The notes: generated by a model not told the origin, from the sequence alone. DNA of 25,115 bases from JBGVMW01 sp045125095 (GCA_045125095.1 JBGVMW010000093.1:1-25115); one strand, 5' to 3'. Positions 13,629 through 21,336 are shown, counted from the stretch's first letter. Numbers and translations are program-made.

Positions 13629-14026
13629 GAAAAATCAAGGTTTTTCTGCCTTTTTTCTTCCATTTTTATACTTTTCCACAGAGCCAGACCTTCTTCAGGC
13701 GAATGTACCTTGACATCACCAAATACATGTGGGTGTCTGCGAACCATTTTTTCCGACAATCCCTGTATGACATCCTCCATCGTAAATGCCCCTGATTCGG
13801 AAGCAATCTCAGCATGAAGCAGCACTTGTAAGAGCACATCTCCCAACTCTTCACAAAGATTGTCCATATCCTGTTTTTCAATCGCCTGCACCACTTCCTC
13901 TGACTCCTCCCGCAGGCAAGGAATTAAGGATTCATGGGTTTGCGCTTTATCCCATGGACAGCCATTCTCACCTCGCAGTGCGTGGATAATATCTAGTAAT
14001 GCCTCATAATCATATTTCTTATCCAT
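13625..14026 (-). CDS. mazG: MazG nucleotide pyrophosphohydrolase (single domain)
   Basis: A 133-residue enzyme that hydrolyses (d)NTPs to monophosphates and pyrophosphate. Metal-binding acids are present as EESEEVVQAIE and CEELGDVLLQVLLHAEIA. CPWDKAQTHESL near the N-terminus and the C-terminal KMVRRHPHVFGD are MazG hallmarks. It has one MazG domain, unlike the ~260-residue E. coli protein, and lacks the methyltransferase part of B. subtilis YabN. The start at 14026 follows GAGAGGAAAA, and the ATG at 14038 precedes that site. It follows the PEGA gene by 39 bp and no promoter is seen, so the two are probably co-transcribed. Confidence 0.93.
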   Translation of the reverse strand: MDKKYDYEALLDIIHALRGENGCPWDKAQTHESLIPCLREESEEVVQAIEKQDMDNLCEELGDVLLQVLLHAEIASESGAFTMEDVIQGLSEKMVRRHPHVFGDVKVHSPEEGLALWKSIKMEEKRQKNLDFS

Positions 14027-14065
14027 TTTTCCTCTCATTCTGCTGTTTCAGCAACCTTTGTACAT

Positions 14066-15463
14066 TTACTTTTCTTTTTCCATATCTGCAAATGTATATG
14101 TGACATCTTCCTTTTCACTATTTACAGATATTGTATACGTTCTTGTCTTATAACCAGATTGACTCAATGTAATAACATGTGTACCTGCAGTCTTCTTTAC
14201 GGAAACCGGTGCCAGCCCGATATAATTGCCATCTAAATACACCTCAGCACCTTTCGGCTTGTCCACATGAATATAGTACACACCTGTCTCTGTATTCGTT
14301 TCTGCATCTGAGGATGTAGTTGTGGCTTCCGTTGGAGATGCAGTCGGTGCGGCTGTGCTTGTTGGACTTTGTGTGGCTGTCGGTGTTGTGGTCGCAGTTG
14401 GTTCTGGTGTTTCTGTTGCCTCTGCATCATCTTCTTCCGTCTCCGTTCCATCACCGGTCAATGTAAATTTCAACGTGCGAAGTGTCTCTTTCACATATAA
14501 TTTGCCAGAAAACGTAGTATATCCCTCTTTTGTTATCTGAATGCGGTGACTCCCATAGGAAAGTGTGACCAGTTCCGTGTAATCTGTCAGTTCACCATCA
14601 ATGTACAGTTCTGCATCCTCTGGTGTAATCTCAAACCGGATGCTTCCTACTTCCATGGCTTCATAATTAATTTTAGATACATCAATCTCTATTTCCTTAT
14701 TACGTTCCACGGTAACGTCAACAGTGCCACCGATACCATCATTTGCAATGGTCATCTCATAACTGCCTTCCAAAAGAACAATCTGCATATCTTTTTCTAC
14801 CGGCTTAATATAATCCTGTCCAAATTCTACCCATCCACCAACATAGAACTCGTCGTTTGTCAGCTTTACATAACCATGTCCTCTATCAATCGTAATGGAG
14901 TACAGACGATTGCCAATTCCCCGAAGCGTCACTTCATCCACCTCATGGATATCCTCTAACTGCACCGCACTGCCTTCTGACCGAACTACCAGTGCGTTGG
15001 TATACAGATATTTTTCACTTCCAACCTTGACAAGCGATGCTGCTCTGTCTGTTTTCAGCTTTTTAATACCTGTATATTCCCAACTATCCTTACATTCTTC
15101 AATACTGCTGGCTTTACCTGATTCCGAATCGTAACAAACGGTCAGAATCTCTCCTTCTTTCAAAACCAGAATTGAAACCATATCTCCATATCGGTTCTTC
15201 ACATCCGTGGACGCATTGCAGGTCACAGTAAGCATCTCATCCCTGCTATCCGCTTTCTGCAAAATAAGTTTCTTTTCTTCGGCATCCACAGATAATAAAA
15301 TAAGATTTTCTGTTACTACGCTATCTGCATCACCTATCGTTGTGGTTTCTGCCGGCTTTGTCCGCAAACTGGATTTCTGCCCCATTAAATATGCCACAAA
15401 GGTCAAACACAAAGCGATGACGCTGATAGATATTGCTATGTATACTATTTTCTTTTGTTTCAT
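14066..15463 (-). CDS. Membrane-anchored PEGA-domain protein of unknown function
   Basis: A 465-residue protein with a short cytoplasmic N-terminus and one membrane helix at about 6-26; the remainder is expected outside the cell. Residues 45-225 form a beta-rich region I do not recognise. A PEGA domain follows at about 274-336 (AELYIDGELTDYTELVTLSYGSHRIQITKEGY), and a weaker PEGA-like stretch lies just before it. A Thr/Pro/Ala-rich linker spans 337-394, and a second PEGA domain covers 395-459 (AEVYLDGNYIGLAPVSVKKTAGTH). PEGA domains are common in surface proteins and suggest a wall-spanning role, but no reaction can be named. The start at 15463 has GGAGGAG close upstream, and the in-frame start at 15508 has none. 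A promoter lies about 90 bp upstream. The low-complexity linker gives this strand a long GT-rich run on the other. Confidence 0.85.
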   Translation of the reverse strand: MKQKKIVYIAISISVIALCLTFVAYLMGQKSSLRTKPAETTTIGDADSVVTENLILLSVDAEEKKLILQKADSRDEMLTVTCNASTDVKNRYGDMVSILVLKEGEILTVCYDSESGKASSIEECKDSWEYTGIKKLKTDRAASLVKVGSEKYLYTNALVVRSEGSAVQLEDIHEVDEVTLRGIGNRLYSITIDRGHGYVKLTNDEFYVGGWVEFGQDYIKPVEKDMQIVLLEGSYEMTIANDGIGGTVDVTVERNKEIEIDVSKINYEAMEVGSIRFEITPEDAELYIDGELTDYTELVTLSYGSHRIQITKEGYTTFSGKLYVKETLRTLKFTLTGDGTETEEDDAEATETPEPTATTTPTATQSPTSTAAPTASPTEATTTSSDAETNTETGVYYIHVDKPKGAEVYLDGNYIGLAPVSVKKTAGTHVITLSQSGYKTRTYTISVNSEKEDVTYTFADMEKEK

Positions 15464-15554
15464 ATGCTCCTCCAGATAACAGTGTCGGCAAGTCTGCCTT
15501 CTTCTCATACATTCCAGCTACTTTTTACCGAATCACAATTTGTTGCATTCAGAC

Positions 15555-15560
15555 ATTATA
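15555..15560 (-). promoter_or_regulatory. -10 element of the PEGA-mazG transcript
   Basis: On the minus strand, extended -10 GTGC-TATAAT. No convincing -35 is found at 16-18 bp, which extended -10 promoters can tolerate. The predicted leader is about 85 bases. Confidence 0.5.
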
Positions 15561-15629
15561 GCACATGTTTATGAACTTTTTATGACGAACTTAAAAACAC
15601 ACTCAAAACATCTGTAACAGATATCCCTA

Positions 15630-16616
15630 TCAGGCATTTTCTCTTAAGCTCTCAATAAAACGTTTTTTTGCTTCTTCCTGACTCACCAGTGTTTCCAACT
15701 TGTATATCATTTTTTCCGGAATCCATGCCTTATTGGAATTATAATACTGGTTGCACAATTTCCAGAATTTCTCAGGGTAAGATAGACGGTACAAAATGTA
15801 CTGATAAGATGGCTTCGACAATGGAAGCACGGCATCATAGGCATCTAACATTCTTTTTCCCATCGTTACATTCCAGTTGTTTTTTTCTAATACCTTTCTC
15901 ATAAATTGACACAAGTCCTTTACCTGTATCCCTACATGGCACTTGTCAAAATTTGTAATGGCAATTTCCTTTTTTAAAAATAACACCTGGTGCTGGTTAT
16001 AATCTCCATGGCACAGACAACCATTTTCCTCCGCCTGTAACTGCAATTCATGAACACCAGAATGCAGAAGATCCTGTGTGACCGCTTCTGCCTGTTCATA
16101 AAAATATGGATAATGGTGTATTACGCAGGTTTCAAACTGGGTATCTTTTCCCCGCTCTCTGATAAATCGTCTGATTTTTCTCAGTTCCCTATTGTGACGA
16201 ACTACTTCCTGCTCCATTCCTTCCTGACGGAAATGATATTCACAATCATTTGGTGCTATCTGAAATGCTTTGTGCAACAACGCCAGTCCTGCCACTGCCC
16301 TACACACTTCATCCCCATCACGCACGTCACATTCTCTTCCCTCGTACCAGTCTTTTACTATGTAGTTTCTACCATCTCTATCCTGTGTAACGACACCGCC
16401 CTGTTTGTTCACTGCATACTGGTCTACATAAGAAAAATGCTGTTGCACCTGCTCTAGCACCTGCAACAACATTTCTGCCCTTCTGCCTGAACCTTTATAT
16501 TCTTTCAAAAGTTTCAAGCCTTTATCCGTATCGCACAACAGCGCGCCTCGGCCTCTACTGATTTGGCGTACCTCCAGTTCATACTGTTCTAATACGCTTG
16601 CCCCTCTGTCATTCAT
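15630..16616 (-). CDS. CotS-family spore coat protein (kinase-like fold)
   Basis: A 328-residue protein resembling the CotS/YutH group of spore coat proteins, which share the aminoglycoside phosphotransferase/choline kinase fold. The catalytic-loop region reads LCHGDYNQHQVLF, where active enzymes usually have HGDxxxxN, so the metal-binding Asn position is Gln. The DFD-like segment reads ITNFDKCHVG. The end (YRLSYPEKFWKLCNQYYNSNKAWIPEKMI) is typical of clostridial CotS-like proteins. The start at 16616 has AAAGGGG at good spacing, and the in-frame TTG at 16622 is too close to that site. It is the last gene of the proS-ackA-cca row. Its location in coat and any activity are inference. Confidence 0.78.
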   Translation of the reverse strand: MNDRGASVLEQYELEVRQISRGRGALLCDTDKGLKLLKEYKGSGRRAEMLLQVLEQVQQHFSYVDQYAVNKQGGVVTQDRDGRNYIVKDWYEGRECDVRDGDEVCRAVAGLALLHKAFQIAPNDCEYHFRQEGMEQEVVRHNRELRKIRRFIRERGKDTQFETCVIHHYPYFYEQAEAVTQDLLHSGVHELQLQAEENGCLCHGDYNQHQVLFLKKEIAITNFDKCHVGIQVKDLCQFMRKVLEKNNWNVTMGKRMLDAYDAVLPLSKPSYQYILYRLSYPEKFWKLCNQYYNSNKAWIPEKMIYKLETLVSQEEAKKRFIESLRENA

Positions 16617-16637
16617 CGCCAATCCCCTTTCCGATTT

Positions 16638-16653
16638 CGTGTGCGGTCACACG
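16638..16653. other. Small perfect hairpin in the cca-cotS-like gap
   Basis: CGTGTG (16638-16643) and CACACG (16648-16653) enclose CGGT. It lies 22 bases before the start of the CotS-like gene and has no U-tract. It could be a regulatory site or an mRNA processing site. Confidence 0.4.
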
Positions 16654-16685
16654 TCCTCTTTCATTTTATTGACAAGGGATTCTAT

Positions 16686-18017
16686 TTATGACAGATATTC
16701 TTTCGCTTTTTGTAACAAGTATTCCCGATTGTTTTTTTCCGGTTCTTCTAATACAATTTCTAACAGCTGATTCAACACTACACCAATCTGCTTTCCCTGG
16801 GAAAAGCCGTTATCTAATAAGTCTCTTCCGGTGATTGCTAACATTTTTAAGGAAACACATTCTCCATCTGCCAGCACCTGCTCATAGAGTTCTTCCAATT
16901 TATCAATGTATGCTAATTTTTCTGCCCGCATATGCTCACTCTGAGCTAAGGTGTCTGCTCGCATAACCGGGAACAACATCGGAAATATTGTCTGCCCTGT
17001 TTTTGCCATTCCTTTTCGCACGCCCTTTTTTGCTGCCGATGGGCGATAATCATGGTATTTCACCAATTTGCATACCGTTTCCATGGTGTCATTATCGAAT
17101 TTCAAACGGCGCATAATGGTCTCTGCCAGCTCTGCACTGACATCTGCATGTCCGTAAAAATGGTCTATTCCCTCTTCATCTGTTTTCTTAACAAGAGGTT
17201 TTCCAAAATCATGAAACAACATTGCCAAACGATACACCTTCTGGGGTTTTACTGCTTCCATGGCATGAATCGTATGCTCTCCTACCGAATATTTGTGGTG
17301 CGGGTGATTCTGGTCTGTCTCCATTACTGCATCCCACTCCGGCATAATCACTGCACTGATTCCTGTCTCATATACAGTACGCATCATAGATGGATTCGGG
17401 GACACTAACATTTTTAACAGCTCTGCCTGAATACGTTCTGCACTGATATTGGCAAGTGTTGGTGCTAATTTTCGGATGGCAGACATGGTATCCGCCTCCA
17501 CAGAACAACCAAGCTGTGCCGCAAATCGCAAAGCTCTAAGAATACGCAAGGCATCCTCAGAAAAACGCTCCTCTGCATTACCCACACAGCGAATGATACG
17601 TTTTTCTAAATCTTCCCTGCCACCAAAGCAATCCACTAATCCCTGTTCCTCATTGTATGCCATGGCATTGATGGTAAAATCCCTTCTTCGCAAATCCTCC
17701 TGCAAATCCGGGGTAAAAATCACTTCCTTCGGATGACGGCTGTCTGTGTATTCTCCGTCAATCCGATACGTAGTAACCTCAAAACCTTCTTTTTCTATCA
17801 TAACCGTTACCGTACCATGCTGTATGCCGGTATCAATGGTTCGGTGAAATAAGGCTTTCACCTCCTCCGGTTTTGCAGATGTGGTAATATCCCAGTCATT
17901 GGGGATTCTTCCCAATAAACTGTCACGGACACAGCCGCCTACCGCGTAGGCTTCGTGTCCGTGCTTCTGTAACGTATGAATAATGCTGTTTACTTTTTGC
18001 GGTATCTGTATTGTCAT
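16686..18017 (-). CDS. cca: CCA tRNA nucleotidyltransferase with HD domain
   Basis: A 443-residue class II enzyme that builds or repairs the 3' CCA end of tRNAs. The nucleotidyltransferase head shows GGCVRD (27-32), catalytic DWD (41-43) and RRDFTINA (111-118), followed by EDALRILRALRFAAQLG of the neck. A C-terminal HD domain is present (H248, H251, H269-D270), as in E. coli-type enzymes with phosphohydrolase activity. Both tRNA genes in this window lack encoded CCA, so the enzyme is needed for synthesis and not only for repair. It begins 14 bp after ackA and is probably in the T-box-led transcript. Confidence 0.94.
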   Translation of the reverse strand: MTIQIPQKVNSIIHTLQKHGHEAYAVGGCVRDSLLGRIPNDWDITTSAKPEEVKALFHRTIDTGIQHGTVTVMIEKEGFEVTTYRIDGEYTDSRHPKEVIFTPDLQEDLRRRDFTINAMAYNEEQGLVDCFGGREDLEKRIIRCVGNAEERFSEDALRILRALRFAAQLGCSVEADTMSAIRKLAPTLANISAERIQAELLKMLVSPNPSMMRTVYETGISAVIMPEWDAVMETDQNHPHHKYSVGEHTIHAMEAVKPQKVYRLAMLFHDFGKPLVKKTDEEGIDHFYGHADVSAELAETIMRRLKFDNDTMETVCKLVKYHDYRPSAAKKGVRKGMAKTGQTIFPMLFPVMRADTLAQSEHMRAEKLAYIDKLEELYEQVLADGECVSLKMLAITGRDLLDNGFSQGKQIGVVLNQLLEIVLEEPEKNNREYLLQKAKEYLS

Positions 18018-18031
18018 ACGTTCTCCTTATA

Positions 18032-19228
18032 TTAATTTTCTACGATTGCTTTTGTTTCTCTGGCAATTGCTAACTCTTCATTCGTCGGCACTGCCAAAAT
18101 GGTTACCTTAGAACCATCCTTAGAGATAATAGCTTCTTCACCGGCTACCTGGTTCTTTTCTTCATCAATCTCAGTTCCTAAATACCCTAAATAACTGCTG
18201 ACTCTCTTTCGAATCTCAAAATTATTTTCACCAATACCAGCAGTAAAGGCGATGGCATCTACACCATTCATAGCTGCTGTATAAGCACCGATATATTTTG
18301 CAATACGATAAGCATAAGCATCCATCGTCACCTCTGCACGCTCATCTCCTGCGTTTTTCGCAGCAAGAATATCGCGGAAATCGCTGGAAATACCAGACAT
18401 ACCAAAGATACCGGATTTTTTGTTTAACACGTTCATCATTTCTTCCATGGTAAGATTTTCTTTCTTTGCCACGTACTCAAAAATAGCCGGATCCATATCA
18501 CCACTTCTGGTTCCCATGATAAGTCCTTCTAATGGTGTTAATCCCATGGAAGTATCGATACATTCACCATTTTTTACAGCAGACACACTGGCACCGTTTC
18601 CTAAATGACATACAATGATTTTCATGTCTTTGCTGTTTTTTCCTAACATTTCTGCAGCGCGGTTTGACACAAACTGGTGAGAGGTTCCATGGAAACCATA
18701 ACGTCTTACTTTGTATTTGTCATAATATTCATATGGCAGACCGTAAAGGTATGCTTTCTTTGTCATAGTCTGATGGAATGCGGTATCAAATACAGCCACC
18801 ATTGGCAAATCCTTCATTACTTCCATACAGGAACGGATTCCTACTAAATTCGCCGGATTGTGAAGTGGTGCTAAATCACTACATGCTTCGATATCCTTGA
18901 TCACTTCTTCTGTAATCAATGTTGCCTTTGAAAAACGTTCACCGCCATGTACAATACGATGTCCTACTGCCTGAATTTCATCTAAAGAACGGATACATCC
19001 CACTTCTTTATCTGTCAATTTTTCAATAACTAACTGTACTGCTACTGTATGGTCCGGCATGTCCACTTTTGTTTCTAATTTATCTTTACCTTCTGACTTA
19101 TGTGTAATGCTGCTTCCTTCAAGACCAATTCGTTCACAGAGACCTTTGGCAAGCACATTTTCTGTGTTGCTGTCAATCAACTGATACTTAAGTGAAGAAC
19201 TACCGCAATTAATTACTAAAATATTCAT
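18032..19228 (-). CDS. ackA: Acetate kinase
   Basis: A 398-residue enzyme interconverting acetyl phosphate plus ADP and acetate plus ATP, a key ATP-yielding step of fermentation. The ASKHA-fold N-terminus MNILVINCGSSSLKYQL carries N7, S10-S12 and K14. GHRIVHGGERFS supplies the conserved Arg, and VFDTAFHQTM, RRYGFHGTSHQFV and GNGASVSAVKNG follow. TAGIGENNFEIR near the C-terminus completes the full-length type. The ribosome binding site is GGGAGG. It lies 16 bp after proS. The usual partner pta is not beside it or anywhere in this window. Confidence 0.97.
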   Translation of the reverse strand: MNILVINCGSSSLKYQLIDSNTENVLAKGLCERIGLEGSSITHKSEGKDKLETKVDMPDHTVAVQLVIEKLTDKEVGCIRSLDEIQAVGHRIVHGGERFSKATLITEEVIKDIEACSDLAPLHNPANLVGIRSCMEVMKDLPMVAVFDTAFHQTMTKKAYLYGLPYEYYDKYKVRRYGFHGTSHQFVSNRAAEMLGKNSKDMKIIVCHLGNGASVSAVKNGECIDTSMGLTPLEGLIMGTRSGDMDPAIFEYVAKKENLTMEEMMNVLNKKSGIFGMSGISSDFRDILAAKNAGDERAEVTMDAYAYRIAKYIGAYTAAMNGVDAIAFTAGIGENNFEIRKRVSSYLGYLGTEIDEEKNQVAGEEAIISKDGSKVTILAVPTNEELAIARETKAIVEN

Positions 19229-19244
19229 ACATTACCTCCCTGCA

Positions 19245-20687
19245 TTAATATGCTTTACCCCAATATACAAGTGCTTTAGCTGGTTTTCCGCAGCATACGC
19301 AGGTGTCAGCTATTTTCTCCTGTTCAAATGGCATACATCTGGATGTTGCTGTTGTATCTTCTTTAATCTTATTTTCACATGCTTCCTCGCCACACCACAT
19401 TGCTTTTACAAAACCTGGCTTGTTCTCGATTGCATCTTTAAATTCATCATACGTTACTGCATATGTTGTATGTTCGTCTCTATGCTTTGTGGCACGGTCT
19501 AACATTTCCTCATGCATCTTATCCATAATCTCCGGAATCTTTGTTGTCAGTTCATCTAATGCAACCACCGTCTTTTCTCTGTTATCTCTGCGGACAACAA
19601 CACACTGGTTGTTTTCGATATCCTTTGGACCGATTTCGATACGAAGTGGAATACCACGCATTTCCTGTTCACTGAACTTCCAGCCCGGACTCTTATCTGT
19701 TACATCTGTCTTCACACGGATTCCCTTTGCTGCTAAAGCATCTTCGATTTCTTTTGCCTTGTCTAATACACCTTCTGCATTCTGGCGAATTGGAATAATC
19801 ATCACCTGTGTTGGTGCAATTCTTGGTGGTAATACAAGTCCGCTGTTATCACCGTGTACCATGATGATTGCACCAATAATTCTTGTAGTGATTCCCCATG
19901 AGGTCTGATGTACATATTGTAACTGGTTATTCTTGTCTGTATACTGAATATCAAATGCATGTGCAAAACCATCTCCAAAGTTATGGCTGGTTGCCGACTG
20001 CAATGCTTTTCCATCATGCATCAATGCTTCAATGGTATAAGTTGCTTTTGCACCTGCGAACTTTTCTTTTTCTGTCTTCTGTCCTTTAATCATTGGAATT
20101 GCTAACATATCTCTACAGAAATCTGCATAGATATTTAACATCTGTACCGTTCTTGCTTCCGCTTCTTCTGCTGTTGCATGTGCAGTATGTCCTTCCTGCC
20201 ACAGGAATTCTGTTGTACGAAGGAATGGTCTTGTTGTCTTTTCCCAACGTACTACGGAGCACCACTGGTTGTATACCTTTGGTAAATCTCTATAAGACTG
20301 GATGTTATTGGAATAAAAATCGCAGAACAAGGTTTCTGAGGTTGGCCTTACTACAAGACGCTCCTGCAATGGTTCTAAACCGCCTTGTGTTACCCATGCT
20401 ACTTCTGGTGCAAATCCTTCTACATGGTCTTTTTCTTTCTGAAGTAAGCTTTCTGGAATGAACATCGGCATGTATACGTTCTCCACACCTGTCTCTTTGA
20501 AACGTTTGTCTAATTCTTTCTGAATATTTTCCCAGATAGCATATCCGTTTGGACGCAGAATCATGCAGCCTCTTACGCTTGCGTAATCAATCAATTCTGC
20601 TTTCTTTACTACGTCTGTGTACCACTGTGGAAAATCGTCTTCCATTGCGGTAATCGCTTCTACAAATTTCTTTTCTTGCTTTGCCAT
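19245..20687 (-). CDS. proS: Prolyl-tRNA synthetase, archaeal/eukaryotic-type (ProS type 3)
   Basis: A 480-residue class II aminoacyl-tRNA synthetase that charges tRNA-Pro. It is the compact type without the bacterial editing insertion. The motif 2 region is RWEKTTRPFLRTTEFLWQEGHTAH, and the anticodon-binding domain contains IGPKDIENNQCVVVRRD. The C-terminal extension has a zinc-like site (CGEEAC...CVCCGK) and ends in YWGKAY, with the terminal Tyr typical of this class. The start at 20687 has AAGGAG eight bases upstream. The longer frame up to 20816 lies in the T-box leader and is rejected. Regulation is by the T-box at 20729-20969. Confidence 0.97.
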   Translation of the reverse strand: MAKQEKKFVEAITAMEDDFPQWYTDVVKKAELIDYASVRGCMILRPNGYAIWENIQKELDKRFKETGVENVYMPMFIPESLLQKEKDHVEGFAPEVAWVTQGGLEPLQERLVVRPTSETLFCDFYSNNIQSYRDLPKVYNQWCSVVRWEKTTRPFLRTTEFLWQEGHTAHATAEEAEARTVQMLNIYADFCRDMLAIPMIKGQKTEKEKFAGAKATYTIEALMHDGKALQSATSHNFGDGFAHAFDIQYTDKNNQLQYVHQTSWGITTRIIGAIIMVHGDNSGLVLPPRIAPTQVMIIPIRQNAEGVLDKAKEIEDALAAKGIRVKTDVTDKSPGWKFSEQEMRGIPLRIEIGPKDIENNQCVVVRRDNREKTVVALDELTTKIPEIMDKMHEEMLDRATKHRDEHTTYAVTYDEFKDAIENKPGFVKAMWCGEEACENKIKEDTTATSRCMPFEQEKIADTCVCCGKPAKALVYWGKAY

Positions 20688-20728
20688 GTGTGTCTCCTTT
20701 CTGTATACGAGGGGGATTTGTAACATAC

Positions 20729-20969
20729 AAAAAGCCGATATATCCGTCCCATAAGGGACCGGATATACCGGCGTTACCACCCTGATTAACTTTGCTTTGC
20801 AAAATTCTCTCGACACCGTTATCGCCGGTTCTACGCTGTATTTTCATACAGTGCTCCAAGGTAGGTTCGATAAGCTGCTTCGTGAGAATCTCCCACCTGT
20901 AATTCTCTCTCTGGAACGGCTGGCTTATGTACTAGTCCTCTTCATTGCGTTTGCTTCATTATCTTGTTC
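20729..20969 (-). ncRNA. T-box leader (proline, CCU specifier) of proS
   Basis: A tRNA-sensing riboswitch. In transcript order it has an AGUA bulge motif (20930-20933), the AGAGAG and GGUG elements of stem I, and the specifier context GAA-CCU-ACC with CCU at 20863-20865. The T-box sequence AGGGTGGTAACGCC (20770-20783) follows, and then a terminator (GCCGGTATATCCGG arm, TTAT loop, complementary arm, five T at 20729-20733). Uncharged tRNA-Pro would bind the specifier and the GGU of the antiterminator through its 3' end and switch on proS. Confidence 0.95.
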
Positions 20970-20975
20970 CTTAAC

Positions 20976-21005
20976 ACTATAGAATATTTATGGGAGAATT
21001 GTCAA
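20976..21005 (-). promoter_or_regulatory. Promoter of the T-box/proS operon
   Basis: On the minus strand, -35 TTGACA (21000-21005), an 18-bp spacer and -10 TATAGT (20976-20981). It gives a start near 20969. Confidence 0.8.
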
Positions 21006-21062
21006 GAAGTTTCATAAATACTTTTCAATATCGTGTTACTGAATGACATATCTGCTAACATA

Positions 21063-21119
21063 CACGCTCTCGCGAATTCAGCTAGTTATTATGCTTGCAC
21101 GCGTTGCTGCGCCGAATTT
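21063..21119. repeat. Dispersed GC-rich intergenic repeat, copy 2
   Basis: Matches 2817-2873 with about six differences. Shared blocks are CTAGTTATTATGCTTGCACG and GCGCCGAATTT. Here it runs directly into the post-terminator motif. The matching left arm of the 15-bp inverted repeat of copy 1 is absent. Confidence 0.85.
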
Positions 21120-21135
21120 CCTAGTATATAAAAAA
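21115..21135 (-). other. Post-terminator motif, copy 4 (after the micro-ORF unit)
   Basis: CCTAGTATATAAAAAA, identical in sequence to copies 1 and 2 over 21 bases, and again directly at the U-tract of a minus-strand terminator. Confidence 0.8.
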
Positions 21136-21157
21136 TAGAGAGAACGAATTCTCTCTA
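21130..21157 (-). terminator. Terminator of the micro-ORF unit
   Basis: On the minus strand, TAGAGAGAA pairs perfectly with TTCTCTCTA around a 4-base loop and is followed by six T. Confidence 0.92.
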
Positions 21158-21168
21158 CTTTTCCCTTA

Positions 21169-21237
21169 TTAATTATCCCCTCTGTCTGTGTTTCTTTTCC
21201 CCCTTCTGAAACACATCATATATGTATAAACCCTCAT
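21169..21237 (-). CDS. Candidate 22-residue microprotein (second micro-ORF)
   Basis: An ATG at 21237 opens 22 codons that end in two consecutive TAA codons, nine bases before a strong terminator. The peptide begins MRVYTYMMCF and then turns strongly basic (RRGKR) with a polar end (RNTDRGDN). It has one Cys and a short aromatic/hydrophobic N-terminus. GGAG stands five bases before the ATG. Its ATG overlaps the TGA of the 13-codon ORF upstream (ATGA). It has its own promoter and terminator, so the transcript of about 155 nt has hardly any room for another function unless it is a regulatory RNA. I do not recognise the peptide. Translation is inference; a purely non-coding RNA is the main alternative. 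Confidence 0.4.
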   Translation of the reverse strand: MRVYTYMMCFRRGKRNTDRGDN

Positions 21238-21275
21238 TTATACTCCATATACTTCTTATGTTCCCCTTCAAACAT
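21234..21275 (-). CDS. Candidate 13-residue micro-ORF coupled to the 22-residue one
   Basis: ATG at 21275 opens a 13-codon frame (MFEGEHKKYMEYK) whose TGA overlaps the next ATG by the ATGA arrangement. There is no ribosome binding site: the ATG is only about five bases into the predicted transcript, so it would be near-leaderless. It may be fortuitous, or it may act as a coupling leader. Confidence 0.2.
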   Translation of the reverse strand: MFEGEHKKYMEYK

Positions 21276-21286
21276 AACTTGATTTT

Positions 21287-21314
21287 ATTATACAAAATTT
21301 GTCTGTTTTTGCAA
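21287..21314 (-). promoter_or_regulatory. Promoter of the micro-ORF unit
   Basis: On the minus strand, -35 TTGCAA (21309-21314), a 16-bp spacer and perfect -10 TATAAT (21287-21292). The predicted start is near 21280. Confidence 0.7.
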
Positions 21315-21329
21315 TAAACTCAACCTAAA

Positions 21330-21336
21330 TGTCGAA
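21330..21336 (+). promoter_or_regulatory. Possible Spo0A box upstream of the micro-ORF promoter
   Basis: TGTCGAA is a 7/7 match to the Spo0A box core. It lies about 16 bp upstream of the -35, a plausible activator position. It is inside two imperfect direct repeats with 21-base period (ACTCAACCTAAATGT at 21318 and ACTCTACCTGAATGT at 21339). A 7-mer this short recurs by chance. Confidence 0.35.

Noticed and set aside
14233..14540. Low-complexity frames opposite or overlapping the PEGA linker
   Set aside because: They arise from the ACA/CCA-rich linker codons and show no start signal.
20688..20816. N-terminal extension of ProRS
   Set aside because: These codons are the T-box terminator/antiterminator region. 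The ATG at 20687 has AAGGAG.
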